In this document: positions 33,934 to 45,000 of the stretch, in pieces
Numbering within the stretch: position 1 is the stretch's first letter
Layout of the letters: each line of letters starts with the position of its first letter
NCBI GenBank assembly: GCA_029260755.1
Contig: JAJDCQ010000104.1
Location: forward strand, 59,905 to 123,904
DNA: 64,000 nucleotides
Direction: 5' to 3'
Source: Planctomycetota bacterium
Lineage (GTDB): Bacteria > Planctomycetota > J058 > JAJDCQ01
The notes under the pieces: model-generated
What the model was told of the DNA's origin: nothing
Databases searched by the model: none
What the model saw: the letters and a program-made list of their open reading frames with translations, nothing else
Made by a program: the position numbers and the translations under genes

Positions 33934-35727
33934 TCATTTGATCATCTTGAAGTCGAAGATCGGCCAGAAGACGGTGAACGCCCGGCCGACGATGTACGAG
34001 CGCGGCACGCCGGGCTTCGACCACTTCCGGCTGTCCTGGCTGTTGGGGCTGTTGTCGCCGAGGACGACGAACTCGTCCGGTCCGATGTCGAACACGTCGC
34101 GGCTGATGCCGTTGGTCGTGTAGTAGACGTCGCGCTGGATCGTCACGTTCTCGAACACGGCCCCGTCGCCGCGCACCCCGAGGCGCACGCCCGAGTCGCG
34201 GGTCGTCGTCTTGTCGGGGTCGTTCGGGACGATGTAGCCCCAGGGAAACGTCTCGACCGACAGGACGCGCTTGCCGTCGACGCTCGCCCGCACCCGGTCG
34301 TCGATGTTCTCGAGGACGACCCGGTAGCTTCGCTTCGCCTCGAGCTTGAGCGCCTCGTTCTGGGTGCCGGTCTTCGCCCGGCCATCAATGAGGAGCGCCG
34401 TCTGGGCGAGCTCGTCCGGGCCCGTCCCTCGAAGGAAGAGCCGGTAGCTCCGGTCGTCCTCGCGGATCTCGACCATCACGCCGCCCTCGGGCCCGTTCAT
34501 CGTGACGTCGAGGGTCACCCGGAGGTCGCCGACGGTGTGGCGGCTCGAGCCGCCGCCGAAGTCGTCGCGGCTGTTGTAGGCGTAGAAGTCGTCGATCTCG
34601 CGGCTGTAGTCGACCCAGCTCTCGCGCGGCCCGACGGCGTCGCACTCGAGCCGCGTGAACTCGCTGATCGGGATCTTGCCCTCCACGACCTTCTCGACGT
34701 TCCAGCTCTGGTCGTAGGTGTCCCAGGGCGGCGTCCGGCCCTTCCGCTCCTCGACCGAGCTCATGTCGTAGACGGGCTGGAGGAGGATCTCCTGGACGTG
34801 GCGCGGCTTGGTGACGATCTCGTCGAACGTCTCCTCGGAGACGCCGCCTTCTCCCCCGTCGACCGTCCGGGTCCGCCGGACGTAGACGTCGCCGTCGCGC
34901 AGCACCATCGTCTCGCCCGGCAGGCCGATCACGCGCTTGATGAACGTCTTCGCCGGGTCGGCCGGGTTCTTGAAGACCATCACCTCGAAGCGGCGCGGAT
35001 CGCGGAACTTGTAGACGAACTTGTTGACGAGGATCTTGTTGCCGCCGCGCACCTCGGAAGGCGTGACGCCGAGGTCGAACGCGAACCCGCAGATGCAGTC
35101 GGGTCGGAGGATCGTCGCGATCCGCGGGTTGGTCCTCTCCCGGTCGGCCTGGTCGACCTTGACCTTCTCGCCGCACTCGGTGCAGTCGACGTGGGCGACG
35201 CCGTTGTGGAACTCGTTGCTCTGGATCGTCCGCTCCTCGACGTGACCGCATCCCTCCTTCTGGCAAGCGGCGGTGACCCGGATCGCGTCGCGTCCGATCC
35301 CCTGGAAGTCGCGCCAGATCCCGTCCTCGTCCGGCTCGGGGAACGCGACGGCGAAGTCGTAGCCGCAGTTGGGGCAGTCGGCGTCGACGTGCAGCCCCTT
35401 GAGGGTCGGCGCCATCGAGCCGGTCGGGATCACGAACGCCTCCATCGCGAAGTGACGGATGATCACCGCGAGGACGATCGCGACGACGACCGCCTCGATG
35501 TTCTCCTGGACCCAGCCGACCTTCGTCCCGTCGTCGTCGTCCTTCTTCTCGTCCGCCTCGCCCGCCTCACCCGTCTTCTTCTCGGGCGCGGCCGGCTCGG
35601 ATGCGGCGTCGGGCGCGTCGGCCGTCGCCGTCGCGGCGGCGGGCTCGGGCGAGCTCCCGGCCTCGGGCGTCGTCTCGGACGTCTCCGGCGGGGCCTCGGC
35701 GGGATCGGTTCGCTCGTTCTCGCTCAT
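33934..35727 (-). CDS. lepB: Signal peptidase I with zinc-ribbon-like insertions
   Basis: A 597-residue membrane serine protease that removes signal peptides. An acidic disordered N-terminus leads to one membrane helix (about 78-93). The catalytic Ser is Ser104 in VIPTGSMAPTL; the general-base Lys is Lys264 in FIKRVIGLPGE; the box E-like GDNSPNSQDSR lies near the C-terminus. Between Ser and Lys sits an insertion of about 120 residues with CPNCG, CQKEGC, CTECG and CICG pairs, predicting metal-binding ribbons. A second large domain (about 330-545) lies before the last box. About 250 residues longer than E. coli LepB. ATG 35727 chosen because the longer frame overlaps lepA. Confidence 0.93.
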   Translation of the reverse strand: MSENERTDPAEAPPETSETTPEAGSSPEPAAATATADAPDAASEPAAPEKKTGEAGEADEKKDDDDGTKVGWVQENIEAVVVAIVLAVIIRHFAMEAFVIPTGSMAPTLKGLHVDADCPNCGYDFAVAFPEPDEDGIWRDFQGIGRDAIRVTAACQKEGCGHVEERTIQSNEFHNGVAHVDCTECGEKVKVDQADRERTNPRIATILRPDCICGFAFDLGVTPSEVRGGNKILVNKFVYKFRDPRRFEVMVFKNPADPAKTFIKRVIGLPGETMVLRDGDVYVRRTRTVDGGEGGVSEETFDEIVTKPRHVQEILLQPVYDMSSVEERKGRTPPWDTYDQSWNVEKVVEGKIPISEFTRLECDAVGPRESWVDYSREIDDFYAYNSRDDFGGGSSRHTVGDLRVTLDVTMNGPEGGVMVEIREDDRSYRLFLRGTGPDELAQTALLIDGRAKTGTQNEALKLEAKRSYRVVLENIDDRVRASVDGKRVLSVETFPWGYIVPNDPDKTTTRDSGVRLGVRGDGAVFENVTIQRDVYYTTNGISRDVFDIGPDEFVVLGDNSPNSQDSRKWSKPGVPRSYIVGRAFTVFWPIFDFKMIK

Positions 35728-35734
35728 CGGCCGC

Positions 35735-37555
35735 CTACTTCTTGCCCTTCTTGGTGTCGTCCTCGCGAGCGAGGACCGACATGAACGCATCCTGGGGGAT
35801 CTCGACGTTGCCGACGCTCTTCATCCGGCGCTTGCCCTCCTTCTGCTTCTCGAGGAGCTTGCGCTTGCGGGTGATGTCGCCGCCGTAGCACTTGGCCGTG
35901 ACGTTCTTCCGCATCGGCTTGATCGACTCGCGCGCGATCACCCGCCCGCCGAGCGCCGCCTGGAGCGGCACCTCGAACATGTGGCGCGGGATCTCCTTCT
36001 TGAGCCGGCGGATCAGCTCCTTGCCCCGGCGAAACGCCTCGTCGCGATGCACGATCGCCGAGAGGGCGTCGACCGGGACGCCGGCCACCAGGATGGAGAG
36101 CTTCACCAGATTCGCCGCCTCGTAGCCCGTCAGCTCGTAGTCGAGGGTCGCATACCCCCGCGTCGCGCTCTTGAGACGGTCGTAGTAGTCGAAGATCACC
36201 TCGGCGAGCGGAAGATCGTAGGTGAGGATCACCCGGGCCTCGCTCAGGTACTCGGTCGCGACGTAGCGTCCACGCTTCTCCTCGTGGAGCTTCATCACCG
36301 CGCCGATCGACTCGGACGGAACGACGACGGCGGCCCGGACCATCGGCTCGCGCACCTCCGCGAGCTCGCCGCCCTCGGGGAGCTCGGCCGGCGTGCGGAT
36401 CACGGTGACCGAGCCGTCGATCCTGACGACCTCGTAGCTGACGGTCGGCGCGGTCTGGACGAGCGAGAGGCCGCTCTCCCGCTCGATCCTCTCCTGCACG
36501 ATCTCCATGTGCAAGAGCCCGAGGAAGCCGCAGCGGAAGCCGAAGCCGAGCGCCTCGGACGTCTCGGGCTCGAAGATGAACGAGCTGTCGTTGAGCTGGA
36601 GCCGGTCGAGCGCCTTGCGCAGGGCCGTGAAGTCGGACGCCTGGGTCGGGTAGAGACCGCAGTAGACCATCGGGATCGGCGGCTTGTAGCCGACGAGCGG
36701 CTCGATGCCCTCGGACCGCTTCGCGAGGGTGACCGTGTCGCCGACGCTCACGTCGGCGAGCGTCTTGATCCCGGCCGTGAAGAAGCCGACGTCGCCGGTC
36801 CGGAGCTCGCCGACCGACGTCGGCTTCGGCCGCCACTGGCCGACGTCGAGCACCTCGTGCTCGTTCCCGGTCGCGAGCATCTTGACCTTGTCGCCCTTGC
36901 GGATCACCCCGTCGCGCACCCGGACGTAGATCACGACGCCGCGATAGTCGTCGTAGGTGGCGTCGAAGACGAGCGCCCGGAGCGGTCCATCGGTGTCGCC
37001 GGTCGGCGCGGGCACGACCTCGATCACCTTGGCGATCACCTCGCGGACGCCCTCGCCCGTCTTCGCGCTGACCCGCAGGATCCCGGTGCTGTCGATCCCG
37101 AGGACGTGGTCGATCTCGAGGGCGACCGCCTCGGGCTGCGCGCCCGGGAGGTCGCACTTGTTGAGCACGGGGATGATCTCGAGCCCCGCCTCGACGGCGA
37201 GGTAGGCGTTCGCGACCGTCTGCGCCTCCACGCCCTGCGCGGCGTCGACGAGCAGGATCGCGCCCTCGCACGCCGCGAGGCTCCGGCTCACCTCGTAGGA
37301 GAAGTCGACGTGGCCCGGCGTGTCGATCAGGTTGATGTCGTAGGCCTCGCCCTCGTGCTCGACCCGCAGCGCGACCGCCTTGGCCTTGATGGTGATCCCG
37401 CGCTCCCGCTCGAGGTCCATGTCGTCGAGGAGCTGATCGCGCGCCTCGCGCTTGGACACCGCGCCGACCTGCTCGAGAATGCGGTCGGCCAGCGTCGACT
37501 TGCCGTGGTCGACGTGCGCGATGATGCAGAAGTTTCGGGTGCGGCTGAGGTCCAC
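35735..37555 (-). CDS. lepA: Elongation factor 4 (LepA)
   Basis: A 606-residue ribosome-associated GTPase. Begins at GTG 37555 with RNFCIIAHVDHGKSTLADR (G1), then DMDLERERGITIKAKA (switch I/G2), LIDTPGHVDFSYEVSRSL (G3) and LNKCDLP (G4). The LepA-specific C-terminus is present (ATEYLSEARVILTYDLPLAE, and KCYGGDITRKRKLLEKQKEG). Length is standard. It ends 7 nt before lepB, giving the classical lepA-lepB pair. Upstream lies a GAGT microsatellite; the in-frame extension through it is not part of the protein. Confidence 0.97.
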   Translation of the reverse strand: MDLSRTRNFCIIAHVDHGKSTLADRILEQVGAVSKREARDQLLDDMDLERERGITIKAKAVALRVEHEGEAYDINLIDTPGHVDFSYEVSRSLAACEGAILLVDAAQGVEAQTVANAYLAVEAGLEIIPVLNKCDLPGAQPEAVALEIDHVLGIDSTGILRVSAKTGEGVREVIAKVIEVVPAPTGDTDGPLRALVFDATYDDYRGVVIYVRVRDGVIRKGDKVKMLATGNEHEVLDVGQWRPKPTSVGELRTGDVGFFTAGIKTLADVSVGDTVTLAKRSEGIEPLVGYKPPIPMVYCGLYPTQASDFTALRKALDRLQLNDSSFIFEPETSEALGFGFRCGFLGLLHMEIVQERIERESGLSLVQTAPTVSYEVVRIDGSVTVIRTPAELPEGGELAEVREPMVRAAVVVPSESIGAVMKLHEEKRGRYVATEYLSEARVILTYDLPLAEVIFDYYDRLKSATRGYATLDYELTGYEAANLVKLSILVAGVPVDALSAIVHRDEAFRRGKELIRRLKKEIPRHMFEVPLQAALGGRVIARESIKPMRKNVTAKCYGGDITRKRKLLEKQKEGKRRMKSVGNVEIPQDAFMSVLAREDDTKKGKK

Positions 37556-37582
37556 GGGCGTCCGGTTCCGGAAGGGTCGGGA

Positions 37583-37618
37583 GAGTGAGTGAGTGAGTGA
37601 GTGAGTGAGTGAGTGAGT
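37583..37618. repeat. Tetranucleotide microsatellite, (GAGT)x9
   Basis: Nine perfect copies of GAGT on the plus strand (ACTC on the transcribed strand), starting one nt after the rdgB stop and 28 nt before the lepA GTG. Repeat-number changes would alter leader spacing in the rdgB-lepA intergenic region. Confidence 0.95.
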
Positions 37619-37619
37619 G

Positions 37620-38252
37620 TCAGGCCTCGCCGAGCGCCGCGCGCAACGCCGGCTCGATCGCCCGGAGGGCACGCCCCCGATGACTCATCGCATCCTTTTG
37701 GTCGGATTCGAGCTCCGCGAAGGTCTGTCCGTGTTCCGGAAGGACGAACCAGGGATCATATCCGAAGCCCGCGTCGCCGCGAGGCTGCCGACCGATGATG
37801 CCCTCGCAGACGCCCTCGGCCGAGGCGACCACGCCGCGGCCCGGGACGGCGAGCGCCATCACGCAACGGAAGCGCGCGCTGCGTCGATCATCGGGTTGCT
37901 CGGCGAGGGCCTCGGCAAGCTTCGCGTTGTTGGCGGCGGTCGCGCCGGCGCCCTCGACGCCCGAGAATCGCGCGCTGAAGACGCCGGGCGCCCCGGCGAG
38001 GGCGTCCACCTCGAGCCCGCTGTCGTCGCCCAAAGCGACCTTCCCCGTGGCGTTTGCGACGGTGATCGCCTTCTTGGACGCGTTCTCGAGGTAGGTCTCG
38101 CCGTCCTCCACGATGTCCCCGATCCCGTCGTCGTCGGTGAGCGTACGCACCGAGGCCTTGAGTGGCTTGAGGATACGTCGGATCTCCTCGGCCTTGCCGG
38201 GGTTCCTCGTCGCGACGACGAGCTCGGAGGGGGGAGGAGCGATGCGTTCCAC
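37620..38252 (-). CDS. rdgB: XTP/dITP diphosphatase (RdgB/HAM1)
   Basis: A 210-residue house-cleaning enzyme hydrolysing ITP, dITP and XTP to monophosphates. GTG 38252 is chosen. Family motifs: ELVVATRNPGKAEEIRRIL (N-terminal SxNxGK-like loop), GETYLENASKKA, ALGDDSGLEVDAL, FSARFSG, FRCVMAL, GEGIIG-type CEGIIGRQPRG, FGYDPWFV and KDAMSHRGRAL. Typical length. First gene of the minus block rdgB-lepA-lepB-lptB. Confidence 0.95.
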   Translation of the reverse strand: MERIAPPPSELVVATRNPGKAEEIRRILKPLKASVRTLTDDDGIGDIVEDGETYLENASKKAITVANATGKVALGDDSGLEVDALAGAPGVFSARFSGVEGAGATAANNAKLAEALAEQPDDRRSARFRCVMALAVPGRGVVASAEGVCEGIIGRQPRGDAGFGYDPWFVLPEHGQTFAELESDQKDAMSHRGRALRAIEPALRAALGEA

Positions 38253-38338
38253 GAGATTGAAACCAAATCCTACCCAGCGGGTTGGAAGGTGTAAAGCATG
38301 ACGGGATCGGAACCGGGACGACCGGGCGGGCTGCGTTC

Positions 38339-38367
38339 TTGACCCCCCCAAACCCCGGGCTTATCAT
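38339..38367 (+). promoter_or_regulatory. Strong sigma-70-like promoter
   Basis: TTGACC, 17 nt, TATCAT, 74 nt before the ATG of the exported protein at 38441. Faces away from rdgB. Confidence 0.65.
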
Positions 38368-38440
38368 GGGATCCTGCCACAACAGGCCCCGTGCCCGGGA
38401 TCGAGCCGAACGCACTCGATCGGTGGTGAAGGGAGCCCGG

Positions 38441-39760
38441 ATGCGAGCGCCCCTCGCGACGTCTCGACGACCGACCCCACCCTCCGGACGATCCGGCGTG
38501 GTCGGCCCTCTCCCAGCGCTGGTCGCCCTCCTCGTATCCACCGCCCTTCCGACGTTCGCCGCGGCCGACATCGTTCATCTCCGGAGCGGTGGCCAGCTCG
38601 AGGGCGAGGTCGAGAAGGACGGCGACTTCGTCAAGGTCGCCCTCCGTCCCGGCATGGTCGTCGCGATCCCCAAGGGCGACGTCGTCCGGATCGACGCCAA
38701 GCCCAGCGCGCGACAGGCCTTCGAGCAGCGATTCGCCGCACTCAAGCCCTACGACGCCGAGGGGTTCTTCAAGCTCGCCCTCGACTCGGACGCCGCGGGC
38801 CGCAAGGACGACGTGAAGCAGGCCGCCGAGGCGGCCATCGGCGCCGATCCGGACCACGCGGGCGCCCGCGAGCTGCTCGGGCAGGTCTCGGTCGACGGCG
38901 AGTGGATCGACCGCGACGAGGCGCAGCGCCGCGCCGGAAAGCTCCTCTACGCCGGGCGCTGGGTGACCGAGGCCGAGAAGGTCGCGCTCGAGACCAAGGT
39001 GCACGGGCGGGAGAGCCGCAAGCTCGTCCGGAACCTCCTCCGGGAAGGCCGCCGCGGATCGAACCCCGAGACCGCGGTCGCGATCTGGGAGCGGCTCCTC
39101 GACCTCGCCCCGGATCCGGCGGCCGGCTCCGCTCTCCGGAGCGCGCTCGGCACCGATCCGTACGAGGAGAGCCGCCGCATGGCCGCGGGCGTGCTCCGCG
39201 CGTGGCCCGGCGACGCGACGGCGGAGGCGCTCATCGACGCGGCCCTCGACGACGACGACACCGCCGTTCGCGAGGTGGCGTCGATCTCGCTCCATCTTCT
39301 CCGGAGCAAGGACGCGGCGAAGAAGATCTTCAAGGTCTTCCTCAACACCCGCAACGACGACCAGCGACGCCGCGCGGCCGACACGCTCGTCATTCTCCGC
39401 TGCAAGGAGACGGTCGAGCCGCTGATCTACGCCCTCTACAAGTCCGAGACGGTCCGCCGTGAGGTCAGCGTCCGCGGGCGCCAGCGAGGCGACCAGGACA
39501 GCTACTTCATGGGGCTGGTGAAGCGCGAGACGCGCCGGGTCACCGACTACCGGTTCGACCGACTGGCGCGAGACGTCCTCATCGGTATCACTGGAGTCAA
39601 CTTCGATTACGCGAAGGGCGACTGGCTCGCCTGGTGGGATGAGACCCACGAGTCGTTCGGCGACTTCATGCAGGTCGCCGGCGAGGAGCCCGAGCCGCCC
39701 GAGGATGACACGACTGGTGACGGCCCGACGGGATCGACGAGCCCGGATGCCGACGAGTGA
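38441..39760 (+). CDS. Exported protein with SH3-like module and HEAT-like repeats
   Basis: A 439-residue exported protein. GGGAG lies before ATG 38441. A signal-like hydrophobic stretch (LPALVALLVSTALPTFAAA) follows a basic N-terminus. Residues about 38-80 form a beta module (ADIVHLRSGGQLEGEVEKDG) related to one in the 20032-22395 protein. Then come helical segments resembling TPR (FFKLALDSDAAGRKDD) and, from about 240 to 350, HEAT-like pairs (DDTAVREVASISLHLLRS, DDQRRRAADTLVIL). A WxxWWxxT segment (GDWLAWWDETHES) and an acidic tail end it. Function unknown. Confidence 0.75.
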   Translation: MRAPLATSRRPTPPSGRSGVVGPLPALVALLVSTALPTFAAADIVHLRSGGQLEGEVEKDGDFVKVALRPGMVVAIPKGDVVRIDAKPSARQAFEQRFAALKPYDAEGFFKLALDSDAAGRKDDVKQAAEAAIGADPDHAGARELLGQVSVDGEWIDRDEAQRRAGKLLYAGRWVTEAEKVALETKVHGRESRKLVRNLLREGRRGSNPETAVAIWERLLDLAPDPAAGSALRSALGTDPYEESRRMAAGVLRAWPGDATAEALIDAALDDDDTAVREVASISLHLLRSKDAAKKIFKVFLNTRNDDQRRRAADTLVILRCKETVEPLIYALYKSETVRREVSVRGRQRGDQDSYFMGLVKRETRRVTDYRFDRLARDVLIGITGVNFDYAKGDWLAWWDETHESFGDFMQVAGEEPEPPEDDTTGDGPTGSTSPDADE

Positions 39761-39826
39761 ACCACGCGCCCATGCGCCGAGCACGCTCCCGGTGACGGTC
39801 GGGCGCGCTGCCCTCTCTCCCCGATC

Positions 39827-42013
<2,187 letters not shown>

Positions 42014-42037
42014 CGAGCCGCTCGGCCCCGAGCCCGG

Positions 42038-42066
42038 TTGAGGCGCTCCGGCTCCCCTGTCACGAT
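42038..42066 (+). promoter_or_regulatory. Possible weak promoter upstream of the kinase-like gene
   Basis: TTGAGG, 17 nt, CACGAT, 18 nt before the GTG at 42084. The -35 is good but the -10 matches only three of six positions and the leader would be very short, so this is weak. Confidence 0.25.
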
Positions 42067-42083
42067 GGCGACAGGAGCGAGCC

Positions 42084-45000
42084 GTGCCCCCGCCGTCCCC
42101 GTCCGCCGAGCCTGGCCCGTCCGCGGCCGACCGCGCTCTCGGTGAGCGCCTCGTCGCGGACGGTCACCTCACCCGCGTCCAGCTCGAGGTGTGTCTCCGG
42201 CTCTGCGCCCGGCCCGACCCCGACCGAAACCACCCCAGTCTGGCGGCGATCCTGCACCGCCAGGGCTTCACCGCGGCTGCGGCCGCGCCCGGCGTGGCGG
42301 CGACGGCGGCCGAGCGGGCCGAGCTTCCGACGATCGCCGAGCGGCCGGCGGCCGTCGGGCCCCGCCCCCCGGCGAACGCCACGACGAACGCCGCCGCCGA
42401 CGCCGGCAAGACGATCGATCGCTACGTCGTCATCGACGAGCTCGGGCGCGGCGGGATGGGCGTCGTCTACCGCGCCTACGATCCGAACCTCGACCGCGAG
42501 GTCGCCGTCAAGCAGATCCGGAACGCGGCCGCGTTCGGCGAGTCCGAGGCGCTCGTCCGATTCCACCGCGAGGCGAAGCTCGTCGCGCGGCTCCGCCACC
42601 CGGCGATCGTCTCGGTCTACGAGGCGGGCGAGCACGACGGCCTCCCGTTCATCGTGATGGACTTCGTCCGCGGGCGGAGCCTCTCCGAGATCTTCCGAGC
42701 CCGGTCGATGCCGCCGCCCGAGCTCGCGCGGGTCGTCGCGACGCTCGCGCGGGCGCTCCAGCACGCCCACGACCACGGCGTGATCCATCGCGCCGTGAAG
42801 CCGGCGAACGTCCTCCTCGACGAGGACGGCGAGCCGCGCCTGCTCGACTTCGGTCTCTCGCGCGATCAGGGGGCGGGCTCGATCACCTCGCCCGACCTGG
42901 TGATCGGGTCGCCGAACTTCATGGCCCCCGAGCAGGCCGACCCGTCGCTCGGACCGATCGACCCCCGCACCGACGTGTGGGCGCTCGGCGGCGTCCTCTA
43001 CCACGGCCTCTGCGGCGCCCTGCCGTTCCAGGGCGAGAGCCCGGCCCAGGTGATCAAGCGGGTGCTCCTCGACGATCCCGTCCCGCCCGCGGAGGTCGCC
43101 CCCGGCGTGCCGGCCGGCCTCTCCGCGATCGCGCTCCGGTGCCTCGAGAAGGACGCCGCCCGGCGCTATCCGAGCGCGGCGGCCGTCGCCGAAGACCTCG
43201 ACGCGGTCCGCGAGGGCCGGCGCCCCTCGCGCTCGTCGTCGTCGGGACGCGTTCGCGCGCAGCGTCCCGGATCGCGGTCGGGCCGTCGCTCCGACCGGGC
43301 CGCGCGGGCCGACCCGACCGACCCGCGCGGCCCCGGCGCCGCGCCGATCCTCGCGGCCGTCGGCGGCGGGCTGCTCATCCTGCTCGTTGCCATCGCGCTC
43401 CTCGGCGGCGGTCGCGCCGAGACGCCGGCCGACCGATCCACGGACGACGCCCCCGCGCTCTCGACGGGCGCGCCGACGACGCGCGCTCCGGCCGCGGCCG
43501 ACGATGCGCCGACGCCCGCGTCGATCGAGCTCACCATCGACGCGCCCGCCGACGGCGCGGTGCTCTCGCGCGCGTTCGTCGTCCACGGTCGCGCTCCGGG
43601 CGCATCGATCGTCGAGGCGGCCGGCGCGTCCGGTCCGGTCGACGCCGACGGCGTCTTCCGCCTCGAGATCGCAGTCGCGGGCGGCGACGGCGAGCGCGCC
43701 CTGCCGCTCCTCGCGCGCGCCGCGGACGGTGGCGAGGCGCGCCGGAGCGTGACCATCGTCATCGACGCGACGCCCCCGGCGATCGCGCTCGAGACGCCGG
43801 CCGACGCCGGCGCGGTCGTCGGCCGGAGCCTGCGCGTGCGGGGGCGGGTCGACGATGCCCACCCCCGCGCGCTCCGGATCGGTCCGGCCGGCGCTCCGCG
43901 GACGGGCGACGCCGAGCTCGCCCTCTCGCCCGACGGGCGATTCGATGCGACCGTCTCGCTCGCCGACGGCGCCGATGGCGAACGGACCCTCGTCCTCGTC
44001 GCGCTCGATCGAGCCGGTAACGCGTCGGCGCCGCTGCGGCTCCTGGTGACCTGCGACTCGACCGCGCCCCGGATCACGCTGGAGCTCGGCGAGGCGGCCG
44101 GACCGCTGACCGTCGAGACGAGCTTCGCCCTCCGGGGTCGGGTCGACGACGCCCACCCGCCCCCGACGATCACCGTCGGCGGCGAGACGGTGCCCCTGAC
44201 GGCCGGGCGGTTCGAGGCGAGCGTCGCGCTGGCCGAGGGCGCGAACCCGATCGACGTCGCCGCGACCGACGCCGCCGGGAACGCCGCGACCGTCTCGGCG
44301 ACGATCCACCGCGACACGACTCCGCCCGTCATCACGGCCGCCGTGCCCGAGACGGTCGGCGGCCCCGACCGGTCGCTCACCGTCGCCGGCGCGGTCTCCG
44401 AGCCGGGCTGCACCGTCCGGGTGAACGGCGACGCCGCGACGATGACGGGCACCGACTTCGAGGCGACGGTCCGCCTCAAGAGCGGCCGCAACCGGATCCG
44501 GATCGCCGCGACCGACCCGGCCGGCCACGCCGCGGAGGAGGTGACCGCGACGGTCACCTACCGCCGGAGCGCCGCCGGCGTCTCGAAGCCGCCGAGCTCG
44601 GCGAAGCTGCCGGGCGACCTCGGCCGGGTCGGATCGTCGAGCTCGGACCTCGATGTCTCGCCCGATGGAACCCTCGTCGCGGTCGCGAGCCACGACGGGG
44701 CGGTCCATCTCCTCTCGATGATCGACGGAGCCGCGAAGGGGAGGATCCAGGTCGCCGACCGCCCCCTCTACTCGGTCGCCTTCTCGCCCGACGGCAAGCT
44801 GCTCGTCGCCGGCGGCTCGAACGGGAGCGCCGGCGTTTATCGCGTCGCGACGGGCGAGCGGATCTTCGCGACGCCGACGAGCGGCTCGCAGGCGATGGTC
44901 GCGATCGACTGGAGCCCCGACGGGCGCCACCTCGCGACCGGCGACCAGGGGCCGCTCGCCCGCGTCTGGTCGGCGACCGACGGGACGCGGCTCCTGCGCA

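Noticed and set aside
37555..37672. In-frame upstream extension of lepA through the GAGT tract
   Set aside because: It would add a Ser/Leu/Thr/His repeat before the conserved G1 region that all LepA proteins start with; GTG 37555 gives the normal length.
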